Shown: positions 9,249 through 21,845 of the stretch, piece after piece
How positions within the stretch are numbered: position 1 is the stretch's first letter
Layout: the number at the start of each line of letters is the position of its first letter
Assembly: GCA_021464245.1 (NCBI GenBank)
Contig: JADCRB010000072.1
Span: 2,378,055 to 2,442,054, forward strand
Direction of reading: 5' to 3'
DNA: 64,000 nt
Origin: Carallia brachiata
Taxonomy: Eukaryota; Streptophyta; Magnoliopsida; Malpighiales; Rhizophoraceae
Notes under the pieces: model-generated
The model's input: only the letters and a program-made list of their open reading frames with translations
Databases searched by the model: none
What the model was told of the DNA's origin: nothing
Position numbers and translations under genes: made by a program

Positions 9249-11580
9249 CTTTTGAATGTCACTGCGTGTGGAGATTTTATAGTAACAATATAGCTAATTA
9301 AAGAGACAAATATGGATATAGAGTTGCTATAGAACTAAAACATAAAAGGGAAAGAAAAGGTGAACCCGCATAAATGCACATCCCAATCCCACAACTCAAG
9401 TGTTCTTACATGGCTTTCGTTTTATTAGTAAACTAGCAACAACTGTACAAAAACTTTTACAAAATTTCAATGTCTGTTCTATAGAAATTCGGAGTATAAA
9501 TTACTGGCACAAACTATATATATACACACCTTCACAGGAATTAGGAGGAAGAGTTGAGTACTAAGACGATTGACGTTCAAGAGCACATAAAATCAAAACT
9601 TGAATTTATAAATCAAGAAATGAAAATTAGTAAATTTAACTTTTATAAATGATTAATGTAAATGTGCAATCCACGCACAAAAGACCGATAAAAGAATATT
9701 TGAAGAATATTGCTAAATCTGAAATTCGAAAATCAATAGCTAAGAAAGAAGAAAAAGAAAAAAAAAGGGTGAAGAATCCTTTTGGGAAGAGAGGATAGGA
9801 GAAAATAAAAAAATAATTGTAAAACCCGATCAATGTAGTGAAACTGTCAATGCCCTCCTATTGTAGAGCCAACATGAACGGTTACATTGCGTCTCTCGAA
9901 TCAATATGTAGTTATGAAATTACCTGAGTGACGTGAAATCATCTATGCGTAATATTTCTGAACCTTGAAGTTTCTCTGACATGCCTGGTTTGATTCCCAA
10001 TAAAATGACTATGCGATATTTTCATTATATATGGCGAGTGCAAACCCTAATTGAACATAATTATAATTATTTATTGTTTGCGATTTCCGAATATCCGCTC
10101 TAAATTAAATATAGAGTGATTAAAATGAAATTGATGTTGATTCTTACCTTCTTCCCCAACCACTGGCACTGTTCTGCGATTTAATAATGGAAAGAAATGA
10201 GGTGCTCATTTCTCTGTCCTATATATTTACGGAAATTTTTAGTGAGTATACAAAAATAGGAACACGGTAAGCACGCAAGATTATTTGATCATAAATAATG
10301 CATTGATTCTTGGAGCTGGGATTTGGAGCCGGAAACGCTCCATGTATTTAATTTGGAGCTGGATACCCGGGATTCCCAAAGAGTAAACTACTTAGTGTAG
10401 ATTCTTGGATTCTTTTTACTCCACCCAGTTTTTGATTTAATTTTCAAAGAATTAAAATGTTGCCTCATATTTCAAAGGCAAAGTTATGGAAAAAAAAAAA
10501 AAAAAGTGAAAACATTGTTCTCTCGCTCTATTTTGGGATTTTGTCATTAATGACGATAATGATAGATCCGTGCGATACACGAGTTTAATAATTTTTTTTT
10601 ATAATTTATTTTTATTTTATTTTATTTAAAAAAATAAAAAGACATTTTAATATTAAATATTATTTTTCAGGGATTTTTAAAACTTTTTTAAGAAATAAAA
10701 ATAATTTTTTAGGAAAATTTTTATGAAAACAAAATGATTTTCCAGGGAAAAAAAGAAAAAATTGTGAGTATTTTTTTCTTCTTTTTGAAGAAATTTTAGT
10801 AGAAGTTTTTTTCCTTTTTAAGAAATAAAATAAAAATTTGAGAAATTTTCTCAATCTTTTTTCTTTTCTAAAGAGAGAATTCGAGGTTAGCTTTTTATTC
10901 TTTTTTTATTATGTTATTTTGTTACAAGAATTTTATAATCATAGAGATTTAGTTAGAGTCAAAGTAATATTATGTAAATTAATATAATTTTTATATGATT
11001 GCAATTAAACTTATATTAACTGAACTATATAAATTTTAATAAAATTTCATTAATTATAAGATATTTTAATATTTTTAATTTATAAATTTATGATAAATAG
11101 TCATAACAGAGATAGAAATATTGAGTTTTTTTCTTAATTTTTAACTTTTTATTCATATTATATAAATAAAAATATAAATGAAAAAACAAAAAGGCTTTTG
11201 CATGTTAAGTATTATTTTTGTTCAATAAATCTGATTTAAACTAAGGGTTCTTTTTTTTTTAACTGAAAAATATGTTATTGTTGTAAAATATTTGTAGTGA
11301 AAATAATAATTTTTTCTTATCACTTATTTATAGCACAGTTTGTATTTTTTTCAAAAAATAACATTAGTTCTGAAAATGAAAAGTTATTTTCCCTGAAAAT
11401 CTCAAAATTTTTCCTAAATTTTCCTTAAATTTTCATTGTAAAATATATTACGTAAAATAAACGTCGAAAAATGAGAAAAATTTTTTCTTATAAAATATTT
11501 TCAATCAAACAAATACACCATAAGTTTGCTTTTATAGTTTTCTCAAAATTAATTTGGATTTAAAATAATATTCGGGGTGA
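9249..11580. other. AT-rich spacer upstream of the F-box gene
   Basis: No gene is supported. From about 10600 to 11530 the DNA is extremely T/A-rich, with GGGAAAA/TTTTCCC-like phrases at both ends (TTTTCCAGGGAAAA near 10738, TTATTTTCCCTGAAAAT near 11385). This may be an old inverted-repeat element, but the arms are too degenerate to define. Confidence 0.45.
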
Positions 11581-11599
11581 CTTTCCAACTGGTGGGATG

Positions 11600-12230
11600 T
11601 GCAGTGAATAATATTCGGGGGTTGTTAAAGCACGAAAACGTTGCCGTTTCGTTAAAAAAAAAAGGGTTTTTGGTAGTGTTTTTTTTTTTGGTGGGATTTT
11701 TTTTTTTTTTTGACAACATTTTTTGGTGGGATTTTCAATAGAACAGAATTGGAGCGTTGATTGTGTGAAAATAAATGAAACGTGCTGTTGTCACGTGCGA
11801 GAATGGGAAACTAATTTTGCGATTTTGTAGAGACAATCGTGATAGAGCTCCGTTTCGGATTTCGAGGTATTAGTTTTAATGTACAGTCGAATTACTCTAA
11901 TAAAATGTAATTATTTATTAATAAAATATAATTAGATAAATAAAATAAAAAATTAAAATTAAAATATAAAAATAGTTGTTAGTTATTTTAAAATTTAAAA
12001 ATGCAGACCACACAAATATGTATTAAAATAATTTTTTATCTATAAAATACCCAAAATATCAAGATGCCACTGCTTGTAAAAAGAGGTCGGAATATGAAAA
12101 TTGTCAGTTTCTCGTGGTTGAATTATCTGAAGCCATGCCTGAAGCATTCTTCCGGAGTAATTTGGTTCTGGCATTTATGGGAGGTCAAGGAATATGAATA
12201 TCATAATATTTTTCAAAAAAAAAATTTAAA
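11600..12230. repeat. third copy of the small-gene upstream region (no gene attached)
   Basis: This block aligns with 2580-3400 (and partly 16890-17010). It starts with the shared 20-mer gcacgaaaacgttgccgttt (11630-11649), continues with GATAAATGAAACGTG-like and GTTTCGGATT phrases, and ends with a GAGGTCAAGGAATATGAATATCATAA phrase shared with 3350-3370 and 4710-4730. The small gene that would lie beside it is absent. It is interpreted as a partial extra copy of the duplicated unit. Confidence 0.65.
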
Positions 12231-12239
12231 AATCGAACT

Positions 12240-12500
12240 TGACATAGTCAAGAAGGGTGAGAGAAAAGAGGAATGAAGAGGAGATGAGAAAGAGCACCAG
12301 AAATCGCCATGGCGAATCCACAACCGCCGCCGCAGACGTCCTTCCAGGCGTGAGCGGCGGACCTTACAATCACCGGCGACAGAATCGGCGACCTTTGCGG
12401 CAGCGCCCCCGGAAGATACGCAAACATGAAAATCAGTTTCTCCCTCCCCATTTCCTCCATTTTTACGTCTCCTTCCACCCTCCTTCCCTCCTCATTCATG
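12240..12500. other. GC- and CpG-rich segment of unknown origin
   Basis: In an otherwise AT-rich spacer this segment is rich in GC and CpG. A plus-strand ATG in good context (GCCATGGCG, near 12309) opens only 14 codons (MANPQPPPQTSF...) before a stop. Other frames stay open a little longer without a recognisable domain. It looks like a relic of a first exon, but the gene cannot be named. Confidence 0.35.
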
Positions 12501-13121
12501 TCTTTATTAAGAAGAGAAAAACTAAAAAAAAGAAAGAATGAAAGAAAATTACAAGCAAAAATAAATAAAAAATAAAAAAGTTTGGAATTTGCAAAGTGAA
12601 AAACTTCAATTAAATATATAAATATATTCGTTTATTTTGAGTTTGGATACGCACCACCTGTCCATTTGTTTGGGCATGACGAATCTCAAGGAGCATTTTA
12701 TGGGCATAGGCGTCAAACCTATTAGACCGTGTTAATGGCAAAACAGGTTACCCATTACACTACCCAAAAAGCAAACTTCCAGTTGGCCCAGACCACGAAA
12801 TTTCGCCCTCCAGTCGACGAATCCAACGCATTCAAATTTCAAATTCAAAACTGAACGGTCACATGCAAGCAGCCAGTCGGACCCCACTCACAACAGCCAT
12901 ATATATATTTTTTTTTTCTGCCTTTTTAAAATTTCAAAATCACAATATAGCCGTTTCCACTTTTCAAAATCACCACTACTCAACGGTCCCCTTTATCTAT
13001 AATTATTGCTTTCTTGCTTATATCTCAATTCTGTGTGACCCTGTCAATTTCCTGTCTTGAAGGCGTCTTTGCATTATTTTTTCAGCCGTTTACTTTCCAA
13101 ACCCACTGCCCATTAAACTAA

Positions 13122-14814
<1,693 letters not shown>

Positions 14815-14822
14815 GCAGGTAA

Positions 14823-14884
14823 TTGGGCATTTCCTCCGCCAATGGACTCATTGTTGGGCATTTCCTCCGCCAATGGACTCATTG
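14823..14884 (+). repeat. 31-base perfect tandem duplication in tubulin 3' UTR
   Basis: A 31-base unit beginning TTGGGCATTTCCTCC is present twice head to tail (14823-14853 and 14854-14884), right after the tubulin stop codon. The other tubulin copy has the unit once (near 100-130), so this duplication is recent and specific to this copy. Confidence 0.9.
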
Positions 14885-16149
14885 GTCTTGCTAGAATATG
14901 GGATAATTTGGTCATTAGCTTACTTTGTAGCATTGACGAGTAATATGTTTTTTCCTTGTCATGTTTTAGGGATATGAGTAGCATGGTGTTTGTTGAATTT
15001 GTCGCTCTAACTCTAATGCGAATTAAAACTGGCTTTCTGCATCTTTGACTTGTGTACAAAAGGGGTCAGCAATTTTAACTACAAGTTACCTTTGTTTTGG
15101 CCCACCGACTTAATCCTGTGATTAACAAAGGTCAGCAATTTTAACAGAACAACCACATTTCACAGTGTTTGATGCAATAATTCACCAATAAAAATTTGTT
15201 TTACACATAAATTCCAACAACGGAACAAAAAAAAATCCACATAATTTCGTTTTCCACGTGGATATTTTTGGAACTCAGGCTCAACTGAATAGAATAGCAC
15301 GGTCAAAGTCACTGAAATCAGATGGGCTTCAATAATAGATTTTTGTGACAAGTTTGAGGATCAAATTCCTACTGGAAATCTCAACTTGTTTCAACTTCTA
15401 AGTTCCTCCATCAAAAGAGGGAAAAAAAAAAAAAAATCGAGTCCCAACTAAATAGTCTAAGTGGAAGGTGAGATCAATAAGCCAGAAGACTCCGAAGTCC
15501 TATCCAAGCTTAATTGTAAAATCTCCCTCACTTTACTCTAAATTCCTCTCAGTCACTAACTTTAATCTCTCTCACACAATCTGATTTTCTAAGTAAGAAA
15601 CAAGACCTTAAAACTAGAATATGTGCCCAAGATTTAATCCAATTTCAAGAATTCTTTGGCCAACTTCTGTCTCTTTTCTCACTTTCAAGTCTTCACTTTT
15701 CTCGCTTTTTTGCTAGTCCTGAACAAAAGATGAAGACAAATCGGATCAACAAATGATATCCGATCAAAATCAAATGGCCGTTACGAATTAAGAATTTAGT
15801 TCTATTTCTTTTTTGTGACTAATTTAGCTCTAATTTTGAAAATTAGAGTATCAATTAAAAAATGAGTTTCTTTAAGGAAAATGGAATCTTATTTTGACCG
15901 ATGATTTAATAAGAAAACATGATAAACGTTTCCACCGGAAATGGAAGCGATAAAAAGGGCATAAAAAACAGCAAAAACAATAGAAAATCTACTTTCCTTA
16001 TCTGAAAAAAAAGAGAAATCAATATTCAAATTTTCTCAAACAAAAAAAAGGGCATAATTTCTCGAGGTCCAAACATAAAAGGAGAACAAAAACAAATGAA
16101 TATCCTAGAAAGATTCAAGAAGTAAATAAATCATAATTGAAAATGAAAT
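14885..16149. other. spacer between tubulin and small gene, copy 2
   Basis: This region aligns with most of 130-1826 and contains no gene that I can support. It holds the tubulin 3' flank and the downstream flank of the small minus-strand gene. Confidence 0.55.
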
Positions 16150-16641
16150 TCAAGAAAACCAATCTTGAGCTTTGAGAGATTCGACAAGGTATTTACAGTG
16201 CAAAGTCTTAACGGCGGCGGCGGCGGCGGCGGTCATGCCGCTAAGAGGGGAGAAAGGCAAGACCGGCGGCCTAGAGAAAAAAACCACATCCACCGCAGAA
16301 GCCACGCGTCTCAGCTTAAGACTCTGACCAAGAACTCCACCACTAACAATCCTGTACTTGCCATTAAATCCCTCGCTGATATCTTCCCCGAGAAGCGACT
16401 CCTCCTCTCTGATCCTCAGCACCTGGCTATGCAAATACCCTGCCTTCTCAACAGCATTGCTTCTCCTCAGCCAGCTCCCTGCCGACCGGGGCGAATCCTC
16501 CTCTGAGACCACCTCCTTCTTTCCGGCACGACCGCCGGGCTGGTCCATGCTTATCTCCGGTAACATGAAGACGTTGAACTTCCGCCGGAGCTCAAATTCG
16601 CCGGCTAGATCTTGCGTTTCTTTCGGTTGCTTCACAGTCAT
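16150..16641 (-). CDS. small uncharacterised plant protein, 163 residues
   Basis: The open frame runs from ATG at 16641 to TGA at 16150-16152. I do not recognise the family and see no catalytic motif, signal peptide or membrane segment. Visible features are a short MLPEISMDQPG segment near residue 27, an acidic/serine patch (EEDSPRSAGSW, residues about 45-55), a basic middle, a conserved-looking KYRIVSGGVLGQSLKLRR (about 95-112), FFSRPPVLPFSPLSG, and a run of six to seven alanines from a GCN repeat (CGG repeat at about 16212-16233). The paralogue at 1827-2321 shares both halves but is broken, and it has fewer alanines. Conservation of the middle and of the upstream motifs suggests a real gene; the last few residues (after VESL) may be wrong because the other copy shows a possible splice donor there. 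Confidence 0.6.
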   Translation of the reverse strand: MTVKQPKETQDLAGEFELRRKFNVFMLPEISMDQPGGRAGKKEVVSEEDSPRSAGSWLRRSNAVEKAGYLHSQVLRIREEESLLGEDISEGFNGKYRIVSGGVLGQSLKLRRVASAVDVVFFSRPPVLPFSPLSGMTAAAAAAVKTLHCKYLVESLKAQDWFS

Positions 16642-16789
16642 ATTTTTATAATAACAATTTCAATTCTTGAAAGAAAGAGAGAGCCTCTTTGGTCAGGCAC
16701 CTCCCGTGCAAGTTATTATAACGGCATAACGACTCCTCCAACATTTTTTCTTATTTATGTAGGAAAACGATGCGTTTTGGCTCGGCGAC

Positions 16790-16920
16790 GTCTTGAATTG
16801 AAGTGTTTTTTGGCCCATGACACGTGGCGGGCAGATGAGAGGAAGAAGGTATCACGTGGTGGGACATACGTTGCATAAAAGACGGGGTTTGTTAAAGCAC
16901 GAAAACGTTGCCGTTTTGTT
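16790..16920 (-). promoter_or_regulatory. putative promoter of the small gene (G-boxes, GGCCCA)
   Basis: About 150-280 bases upstream of the ATG lie GGCCCATGACACGTGGCGGG (from about 16813), a second CACGTGG near 16854, and gcacgaaaacgttgccgttt at 16897-16916. All three are kept in the copy at 2460-2760, and the last is kept in the block at 11600-12230, while surrounding bases have changed. Promoter function is inferred. Confidence 0.45.
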
Positions 16921-17053
16921 AGAAACAAAATTTTGGTGGGATTTTCAATGGAGTGTTTGATAGATTGCAGATAAATGAAACGTGGCGAGGATGGGTCATT
17001 GTCAGTATAAGTATCAAAAAGGCAAAAAGGTTATATAAATTTTCAATGCCTTT

Positions 17054-17245
17054 TACATTTAGTTCGAAATATCTTTTTTTGTTAAAATCAGTAGCAAAGG
17101 ATTATTTTGTTAGACTAAATTGGTCTTTTTATCAATAACACTGTTAAATATACTGATGTGACGTAACGACGCATAACACCTCATTAATTTTTAACATGTT
17201 AACTTTGCCACGTCAGCCTAAGATGCTGGCGTGGTATTTTAAAAT
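17054..17245. mobile_element. remnant related to the foldback element at 37-38 kb
   Basis: It shares the phrases TTAGACTAAATTGGTC, ACTGATGTGACGTAACG and GCCACGTCAGC, in the same order, with the arms of the element at 37022-38092. It begins just where homology between the two tandem copies of the tubulin unit ends (about 17020). No coding capacity. Confidence 0.45.
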
Positions 17246-17353
17246 TTTTAAATAATATTTTAAGAACAAATTAAAAATTTTTTTTTTCCAAAAGTTAGTA
17301 TCAGAAGCAAGAATTGTTACCAAGAAGAAAAAGTTGTTTTAAATGCTATAATA

Positions 17354-18367
17354 ATGAATGGAGTCAGAAATAGTTTTGTTGCTGATGATGAGTTCCTTGA
17401 TAAGGATAATAGACAAAGTAGGAAGACAAAACATAAGAGGCAACTAGAGAAGGGCTTTGAAGAAAGCTCTCCAGCTGTAATAAAAGGTAGTTCTAAAAAA
17501 TCAAGTGAAGGATTTAGTTCTTCTGATACTATTGAATATCAACTAGGACTAAACAAGTTAATGGTGGAGATGAAAATGCTGAAAGCTACGTTGTAAGGTA
17601 TTATAAAGCAGATACAAATAAAGATTACAATTAATGAATGAAAATAATCACTTGAAAGCTGTGATCGAGGATTTGAAGAAAAATTCTCTTGGAAGAAAAA
17701 TGTGTGCTCTTACGAAGAAGAGGGATATAGTTCAGAGAGAGCAAGCAAAAAGAAGTGATCAATAACGACTGGCGAAAAAGGAGATCAATGAAAATGGGCT
17801 GAAGAGGAGGCTTTTCAAAGAAAGTCAAAGACGCAATACTGACACTCTCAATGACAAAGCTTAGGTGCACTATAGTAAGATATTACTTGATGAGAGACAG
17901 TTCAAGTCAAGACAAGAATGCATAGGCAAAGGATTTTCTCTAAGGTCAGAGCATTGTTTCAACTGTGGTAGCTATGGACATTGGGCTCAAAATTGCAAAG
18001 CTAGAAATAAAATGGATATTTCTAAGAAATAAAGATGTGTTCAGAGTTGTTTTTGATCACCTGTAAGTTCACACTCTCTTTGGCGTGGTAGAAGCCAAAG
18101 CCGAAGCCCGAGTTCCAACAAAGTTCGCAGTTATAGTTGGTCAAGACTTTCACGTTCAGTGAGAGAACAAAGCGTTGAGGATATAATTACATCATTCGGT
18201 CATGAGCAAAAGAATAGTTTATCATTAAAAAGAGTGAAGTGCAACTCAATATTTGATGAAGGTAATATTGATAATTTTTCGCTCGCATCTCGGGATAACA
18301 AGAAGAGCAACTTGTGTTTAGGGGAGAATTGGAGATCAACTTGTGGAATATTCCACAAACAAAGATA
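17354..18367 (+). pseudogene. zinc-knuckle (CCHC) and RS-rich protein, decayed
   Basis: Three blocks of plausible protein lie in order on the plus strand but are broken by stops and a frame change. Block 1 (17354-17596) opens MNGVRNSFVADDEFLDK and is lysine/serine-rich. Block 2 (about 17637-18030) is charged and probably coiled-coil, with in-frame stops, and ends in a perfect CCHC zinc knuckle CFNCGSYGHWAQNC at 17955-17996. Block 3 (about 18087-18367) is rich in RS dipeptides (RGRSQSRSPSS, SWSRLSRS). A CCHC knuckle followed by an RS region is seen in RNA-binding or splicing-related plant proteins, but I cannot assign a family, and no RRM is visible. It is too damaged to be expressed as one protein. 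Confidence 0.55.
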
Positions 18368-18860
18368 AGTCTAGAAAGGAGGAAAAATCTCTTGAAAAAT
18401 ATCTAGTTTCCACCAACTATCCATTCTAAAAGCTTCCACCAAGCACGTCGACCATGAAGCTTCTTGAAGCATCACCATCCTTTTCCACTAACCTTTTCAC
18501 TGATCTCAAGCCCATATAAATAAATGTTAGGTGTGTATTGTATTTTATCAATGAGAGTGAGTGGAGCCAATTAAGTGACCAAAGTGAGAAAGTGTGATGC
18601 CGTGTGTTTACATTTGAGAAAGGGTGTGGGTGGTATAAAGTCAAAAGATTATAGTGTGTTCGCCGTGAGAAAGGGAAGTTAGTGAAAATATAAGTGTTTG
18701 CGTGTGTGTGAGAGGGGAATAAGTGAGTGTTGAGAGAAAATAATAAAAGTGAGATTGTTGTGCGTGTTACTTGTACTATTGTTATGTATAACTAAAATAA
18801 ATTCTAGTGATTAAATCTTACGATGAGTTTTATCCCTCTCAACTCAACATGGGTCAGCAC
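18342..18860. mobile_element. possible solo LTR or LTR fragment
   Basis: After a purine-rich stretch (AGGGGAGAATTGGAGA) the sequence TGTGGAATATTCCACA could open an LTR. A TATAAATAAAT box follows at about 18516 and the block could close at ...CTCAACTCAACA near 18858. No partner LTR, primer site or clear target duplication was found, so this remains tentative. Confidence 0.25.
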
Positions 18861-21845
18861 TTTGTGTCAAGGATCATGGATGTGCTTGTTCTGTGACAAA
18901 AATCATAAAGATTAAACAAATCAATCTCCATCTATATATATTCTTATAAATGTGGGTTTAAGTTTGGGTTATATATATATAGGCCTTGTTAGGTTATGAG
19001 TAAGAAAGTTGTAATTAAAGGTGATAAAAAGAAGGTTGGAGAAGATGGTCTGAAGAGCTGCTTGAAGTTTGATAGTTGATGGTGGTTACATATTTTCATT
19101 TTCAATATATTTAGGCGTGGTTTTCTTAATTCGGTTTATCTGACAACCTTGCAAATACCTATTAAAGAAGTATAAATACATTAAGCTTCACTTATTTTAT
19201 TTGTCATCATTTTCTTCTTCAAAGATCATATTTAAACATTGTTGTTATTCAATCGAAATCCCTTCAAGAATTTTTGATCAATATTCTTCTATCACATTAC
19301 TATTGATCGGTGCCAAAAGCACTCTGAAAGAATTAAAGTGGTCTTGGGTGTTCTTAAGCAATATGTAAATAGAACTTACAATTAAATTTTATAAATGTTT
19401 ATTATATAAAAGGAGATCCACTTCTTATTTAATGGCTATAGCCTCTAGAACCACCAACAGGTAAACTTATGCAATTCTAGCAACTTTAAAAATTAATGGA
19501 GTCCCACTTAGTTGTCGTGTTGATGTATCACCATGTACTCTTTAGGTGGAACCGTAGAAGCCTAGTGTAATTAAAAATTATTTTTGAAAAATAAAATAAA
19601 ATAAAAATAGAAGCATAATCATTAATATTTTGTTGATACTACCTTACTGCTATGAACTGCAAAGGAATCAATCCTAGAGATGAAAAGTTTTTTTTTTTTG
19701 TTTTTTTTGTTTTTTGGCCTCTATCACCTGATCCAGATAGACAGTAAGAGGGTCTATTACTTCAACGCAGTTTTCATGTTTTGTAAGATAACACAAGATA
19801 GTTCAACATCAAGAATATATGCCACATTAGCTTTCCGGTGACATGAGATACATGCCAGAAGCAGCAAATTGTTGAAAACCTACAACCAGGAGAAAATTGG
19901 TTAAACGGATAGCATTCAGATGCATTCAAGGATTGTTATCCTTACTTGCAAAATTAAGTTGTATTGAAACCATATTCAAAGAGCAAGAAAATGGGAATGT
20001 TAGTCTCTCGGGTAATTAAATATCAGAGAGTGCAGCATGTAAAAAATTGCCTCCAAATTATCCCAGCCTCATACGTTGAAACAATAAAACATTTATATTT
20101 AAGCAAAAATAGTAAAAGTCACAAAAAATGGTGCATGAATCATATAGTTTGTATTTGTATTAGCCTAAAATCGTTAAGTAAAGTTTAGTATTCATAACAG
20201 AGAAAATCCACTTTACAACTGGCGAGTTTGTTCAATTTATATTGTAATGAGCACATCTCACCATCCTAAAGAGATAAATTCAGAAATTAGTCTCTCAATT
20301 GTGGAAAATAGCCTAGTCTTTGCTTGACCACGCTTAATTAGTGGTCATGATGAGTTTTGATTACCTTGCTCCAAGAGAAAATGAGTCTCTTCGTATCTCG
20401 GGGTTAAGATGGTACCCAAAAATCTTTTTGTTTACTCAATGCTGTTCTGAGAAATCTACACTTATATGAGGATCTTATTATGTTCTTTGTTCAACAAGAA
20501 GTACAAAAATATCATTTAAGGTTTTATAAATTATTGCCAAACTTGCTTAAAGAAGAAAAGTACCACTGCTATATTTTTTTTCCGAAGTGCCACAGGAACA
20601 ATGGTGTTAGGGTAGTAGAGTGGTGTTTTTTTTTTTTTCAAGTAAAATTATGTGGATATATTTAATAAAATACATAAGAGGCACATAACTATTAACGATT
20701 TATTTTGTTAAAAAATTCATTATATCTTTCAAATCAAATAGTTCAAATCATTACTTACGAAGCTTCTTGCATAAAGTTTTTCCTCTTTTTTTTTATTAAT
20801 AAAAATAGAATCTTTTTCTTGGTCCTTATATTGTGGTTAATTCTTGACATGTAGGTGAACCGGGGATAGAGTTAATGTACTTGTTGTCGCTCAAGACAAA
20901 ATTTGGTGGGATAAGTCATCATATAACATCCCAATTTTAGAAACTAAAATCGTGTGTGTATATGTATATATAAAAGTTCAAATTTTATCAATGCCATGGT
21001 AGCTTAGCAGCAGGTGGAACAAAGTTTGGGAAGATAAACTGAGATGGTCCATAATAGTCACAATCACATTTAATTGGCTCTAATAATAGGTCCATTGATA
21101 ATGACAAAAAAAAATAGATGATGTAACATCAATTCAAAATAATTCATTGTTTTAGTTTTGTACGTATAAATTGATTAGCAGACTGTGATGCTTTTGATAA
21201 CTAAACGAAGGTTGGATACAAACTCAAGACAATATGCAAGGCCAGCACTTAGTTTTTGATTTGTACAATATATCGAGACTTTCTAAATGCTCTGGTAAAA
21301 CTTAACGAAATTAATTTATGAAATTCATCTTACCTATGCTCTGGTAAAACTTTCTAGATGCTCTTATACTTTATTCCCTAATCCTACTCATTGCATTGGG
21401 ACCCAGTAATATTCCATTTCTTAAAAAAGTAACACAAATTTTTATTTTATTGACGCATGGTGAAAAGCATTAATTAAATATTTCATACATATTCTGACAA
21501 TTTTTGACACAGCATTTAAGATAACAAGGCTAATACTATTTTGTTATATCTGAAGAAATACATTTGTGGATTGTTTTAACCCTTAGACTTACTTATATAT
21601 TTATAGATAAATTCCATAAGTAAAAAAGAAAATGCTCTGATAAAATCAAAATCAAAAGGAAACTAGAATAATTTTATAATATTCTAGAATTTTCAATATT
21701 CCAGAATATTCAAGGCATATACTGAAAATATTTTCGAAACATTTTGGATATGCTTAAAAAACAAGTCTTCTCAAGTCTTCTAGTATTTTCCTTTAGTTTT
21801 GGGCTTCTTCTAATGCTCTCTAAGGTCCAAGAAGTCTTGGGCTAC
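18861..21845. other. AT-rich intergenic region
   Basis: I see no supportable gene. Short open frames (for example 19964-20188 and 20480-20665) have biased composition and no family resemblance. A phrase AACATCCCAATTTTAG near 20927 resembles the start of some gypsy LTRs but is isolated. Bases 21650-21845 could be the LTR of the decayed gypsy element that follows. Confidence 0.5.

Noticed and set aside
12257..12541. 94-codon plus-strand frame in the CpG-rich patch, and an overlapping minus-strand frame
   Set aside because: Composition-driven, no domain, and the better ATG context (near 12309) is in another frame.
19964..20665. Two short plus-strand open frames in the 19-21 kb spacer
   Set aside because: No recognisable domain, no splice support and strongly AT-driven composition.
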